Positions 43,429 through 44,553 of a DNA stretch of 44,553 bases are shown one piece after another. Source of the DNA: Candidatus Sumerlaeia bacterium (lineage in GTDB: Bacteria > Sumerlaeota > Sumerlaeia > SLMS01 > JAHLLQ01); the NCBI GenBank assembly GCA_028284075.1, contig JANQSL010000163.1, positions 1-44,553 of the forward strand, written 5' to 3'. The first letter of the stretch is position 1, and the number at the start of each line of letters is the position of its first letter. Position numbers and translations under genes: made by a program. The notes below the pieces were generated by a model that worked only from the letters and a program-made list of their open reading frames with translations, was not told the DNA's origin and made no database searches.

Positions 43429-44553
43429 CTCTTCACCTTGGACGGCAACGCGCTGAGCGCGTCCATGAGCGTGGATTGATAGCGGGAAAAGGAAAACTCG
43501 CGGCTTCGGCGGCGGGCGCCAACGGAGAGTTGATTCCACAGCGCCGGATCGGACCGCAATCGATCAAGGCGGTCTGCGATTGCCTGGGAATTGCGGACGG
43601 GAACGACAAAACCGCTTTGCCCATCTTCCACCACGGATCCCGCATTGGGGGTTGTAATCACCGGAACGCCACGGGCGAGAGCTTCGTGGCACACATTCGC
43701 GGAACCCTCCGACAATGTTGGGAGCAGAAGGACATCTGCCCACGCGTACTGTTCCTCCATTTCCTCACGTGGAACCATGCCTCGAATTTCAGTTACCGAA
43801 GCAAGTTGCTCAGCAGCCTCGTTTGCAAGCCAGGACGAACCGGCAAGGCGAAATTCAATTCCGGGAGTTTTCAGTTTCCTGCACGCCTCCACGATATACT
43901 GCACGCCTTTTCTCAATTGAAGTGTTCCCGCCATCAAAACATGAAGGGATTCATGGCCGTTGTGTTTTTTTTCGACAGACTCCTGAGAAGCTTCTCCGTG
44001 ACCATACGGAACGACACGGCACTTCGGCCGGTGCTTTTCCGGCAGAGTGGAAACCACATACTCCGAGCCACAGACAATAACATCCGCAAGAGACCACTCT
44101 TCCTCCTCGCGTTCCGCCATTTCATGAGCGCCGGCCGTTGGGTAGGCGTTTTCGTTCTCCCACCCCGGCCAGCGTTCAAACTCCTCGGTCAGCAGCTTGA
44201 TGTCATGGCGCAGAGAGGCGGAGGTCTGATCGAGGATGCGTGTGAGCCCTGCTTTCTCTGCCGCATTCAGAATTTCCAGCCCCGCTCCGTTAAAGGTATA
44301 GACCGCGTCGGCGTCTTCGAAACCCTCGGTAACAACCGCGTTTCCAAAATCCCGATTCTGCATCACCCAGGCCGCGAACCGATCGTCTCCGTGCGTTCTC
44401 TTCCTTCGAGCCACGCTGACGACTCCGCTTGTGCACCTTACGCGATTCGGAGGCAGGCCCGGATTTCGGCCAAGTAGAGACCGGACTTTTTGAAATTTGG
44501 AGAACACACCTGCAACACGGCGGACGGAATTGGAAACAAGCGCCACATCAGTA
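43425..44553 (-). CDS. GT4 glycosyltransferase, N-terminus cut by window edge
   Basis: GT-B transferase of at least 375 residues. The frame is open to the right edge and reads TDVALVSNSVRRVAGVF at that end, so the real start is probably just outside; the GTG at 44546 is possible but loses part of the first strand. Recognisable segments: VLMAGTLQLRKGVQYIVEAC, AWADVLLLPTLSEGSANVCH and EALARGVPVITTPNAGSVVED. The motif has SEGSANVCHEALA in place of the usual ExFGxxxxE. It is coupled to the next gene by ATGA. Confidence 0.9.
   Translation of the reverse strand, partial: TDVALVSNSVRRVAGVFSKFQKVRSLLGRNPGLPPNRVRCTSGVVSVARRKRTHGDDRFAAWVMQNRDFGNAVVTEGFEDADAVYTFNGAGLEILNAAEKAGLTRILDQTSASLRHDIKLLTEEFERWPGWENENAYPTAGAHEMAEREEEEWSLADVIVCGSEYVVSTLPEKHRPKCRVVPYGHGEASQESVEKKHNGHESLHVLMAGTLQLRKGVQYIVEACRKLKTPGIEFRLAGSSWLANEAAEQLASVTEIRGMVPREEMEEQYAWADVLLLPTLSEGSANVCHEALARGVPVITTPNAGSVVEDGQSGFVVPVRNSQAIADRLDRLRSDPALWNQLSVGARRRSREFSFSRYQSTLMDALSALPSKVKR

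Noticed and set aside
43362-44477. Long open frame on the plus strand (371 codons)
   Set aside because: It lies antisense to the GT4 and methyltransferase genes, whose products carry clear motifs; the antisense product has no family-like sequence.
1-44553. tRNA, rRNA, CRISPR, transposons, integrases and attachment sites
   Set aside because: I looked along both strands and saw no such element; weak or short RNAs could still be missed by eye.

Overview
The window looks like a chromosomal fragment of an uncultured-type, GC-rich, diderm (Gram-negative) bacterium. It carries an RND efflux pump with a periplasmic adaptor, two lipoproteins with clear lipoboxes, a surface-polysaccharide locus, a futalosine-type menaquinone gene (mqnE) and a type II NADH dehydrogenase. 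The mix of a GHL10/DUF187 glycosidase, a NAGPA-type phosphodiester glycosidase, an FG-GAP propeller and a CLCA-like metalloprotease is familiar from PVC/FCB-type and candidate phyla (Sumerlaeota or Hydrogenedentota would be my first guesses), but I cannot fix the phylum from this sequence alone. I saw no rRNA, tRNA, CRISPR array, transposase, integrase or phage gene.

Layout. (1) 1-6687, minus strand: a run read as His-rich lipoprotein, LolD-type ATPase, FtsX-type permease, DUF3299 protein, RND adaptor and RND permease (cut by the left edge). The first four resemble a Zrg-type zinc ABC locus. (2) 6793-10623, plus strand: a lone GT4 glycosyltransferase and a large secreted GHL10 protein, ending in a strong hairpin that lies inside the next gene. 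(3) 10637-16248, minus strand: a FAD-dependent oxidoreductase, a small 3' remnant of a propeller-like gene, then the most unusual locus of the window: a Ski2-like helicase fused to an OmpR/PhoB-type winged helix, followed by an RdgC relative split into two genes. (4) 16502-24677: exported proteins (FG-GAP propeller, NAGPA lipoprotein, and a divergent CLCA-like metalloprotease/VWA protein). (5) 24674-30280: NDH-2 and MqnE (quinone metabolism), a VOC protein, a divergent IscU/NifU-like protein facing a SPASM-type radical SAM enzyme, and an unknown protein. (6) 30277-44553, minus strand: a polysaccharide biosynthesis operon that continues beyond the right edge.

In region 6 nearly all genes overlap by 4 bases (ATGA or GTGA), so they are very probably translationally coupled. 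The set includes four GT4 domains and one GT2 enzyme, two methyltransferases, a UDP-xylose synthase-type SDR, a UDP-GlcNAc 2-epimerase, a two-domain dehydrogenase, a heparinase II/III-type lyase, and a fusion between a decayed WecA/MraY-like membrane domain and a WbuB-like glycosyltransferase. A textbook intrinsic terminator for this operon sits inside the 3' codons of the convergent gene at 29483-30280. No flippase, polymerase or outer-membrane exporter is visible; these are probably to the right of the window.

Best candidates for an undescribed system: the helicase-winged helix / split RdgC cluster (12511-16248), then the WecA-like/GT4 fusion (31399-33768).
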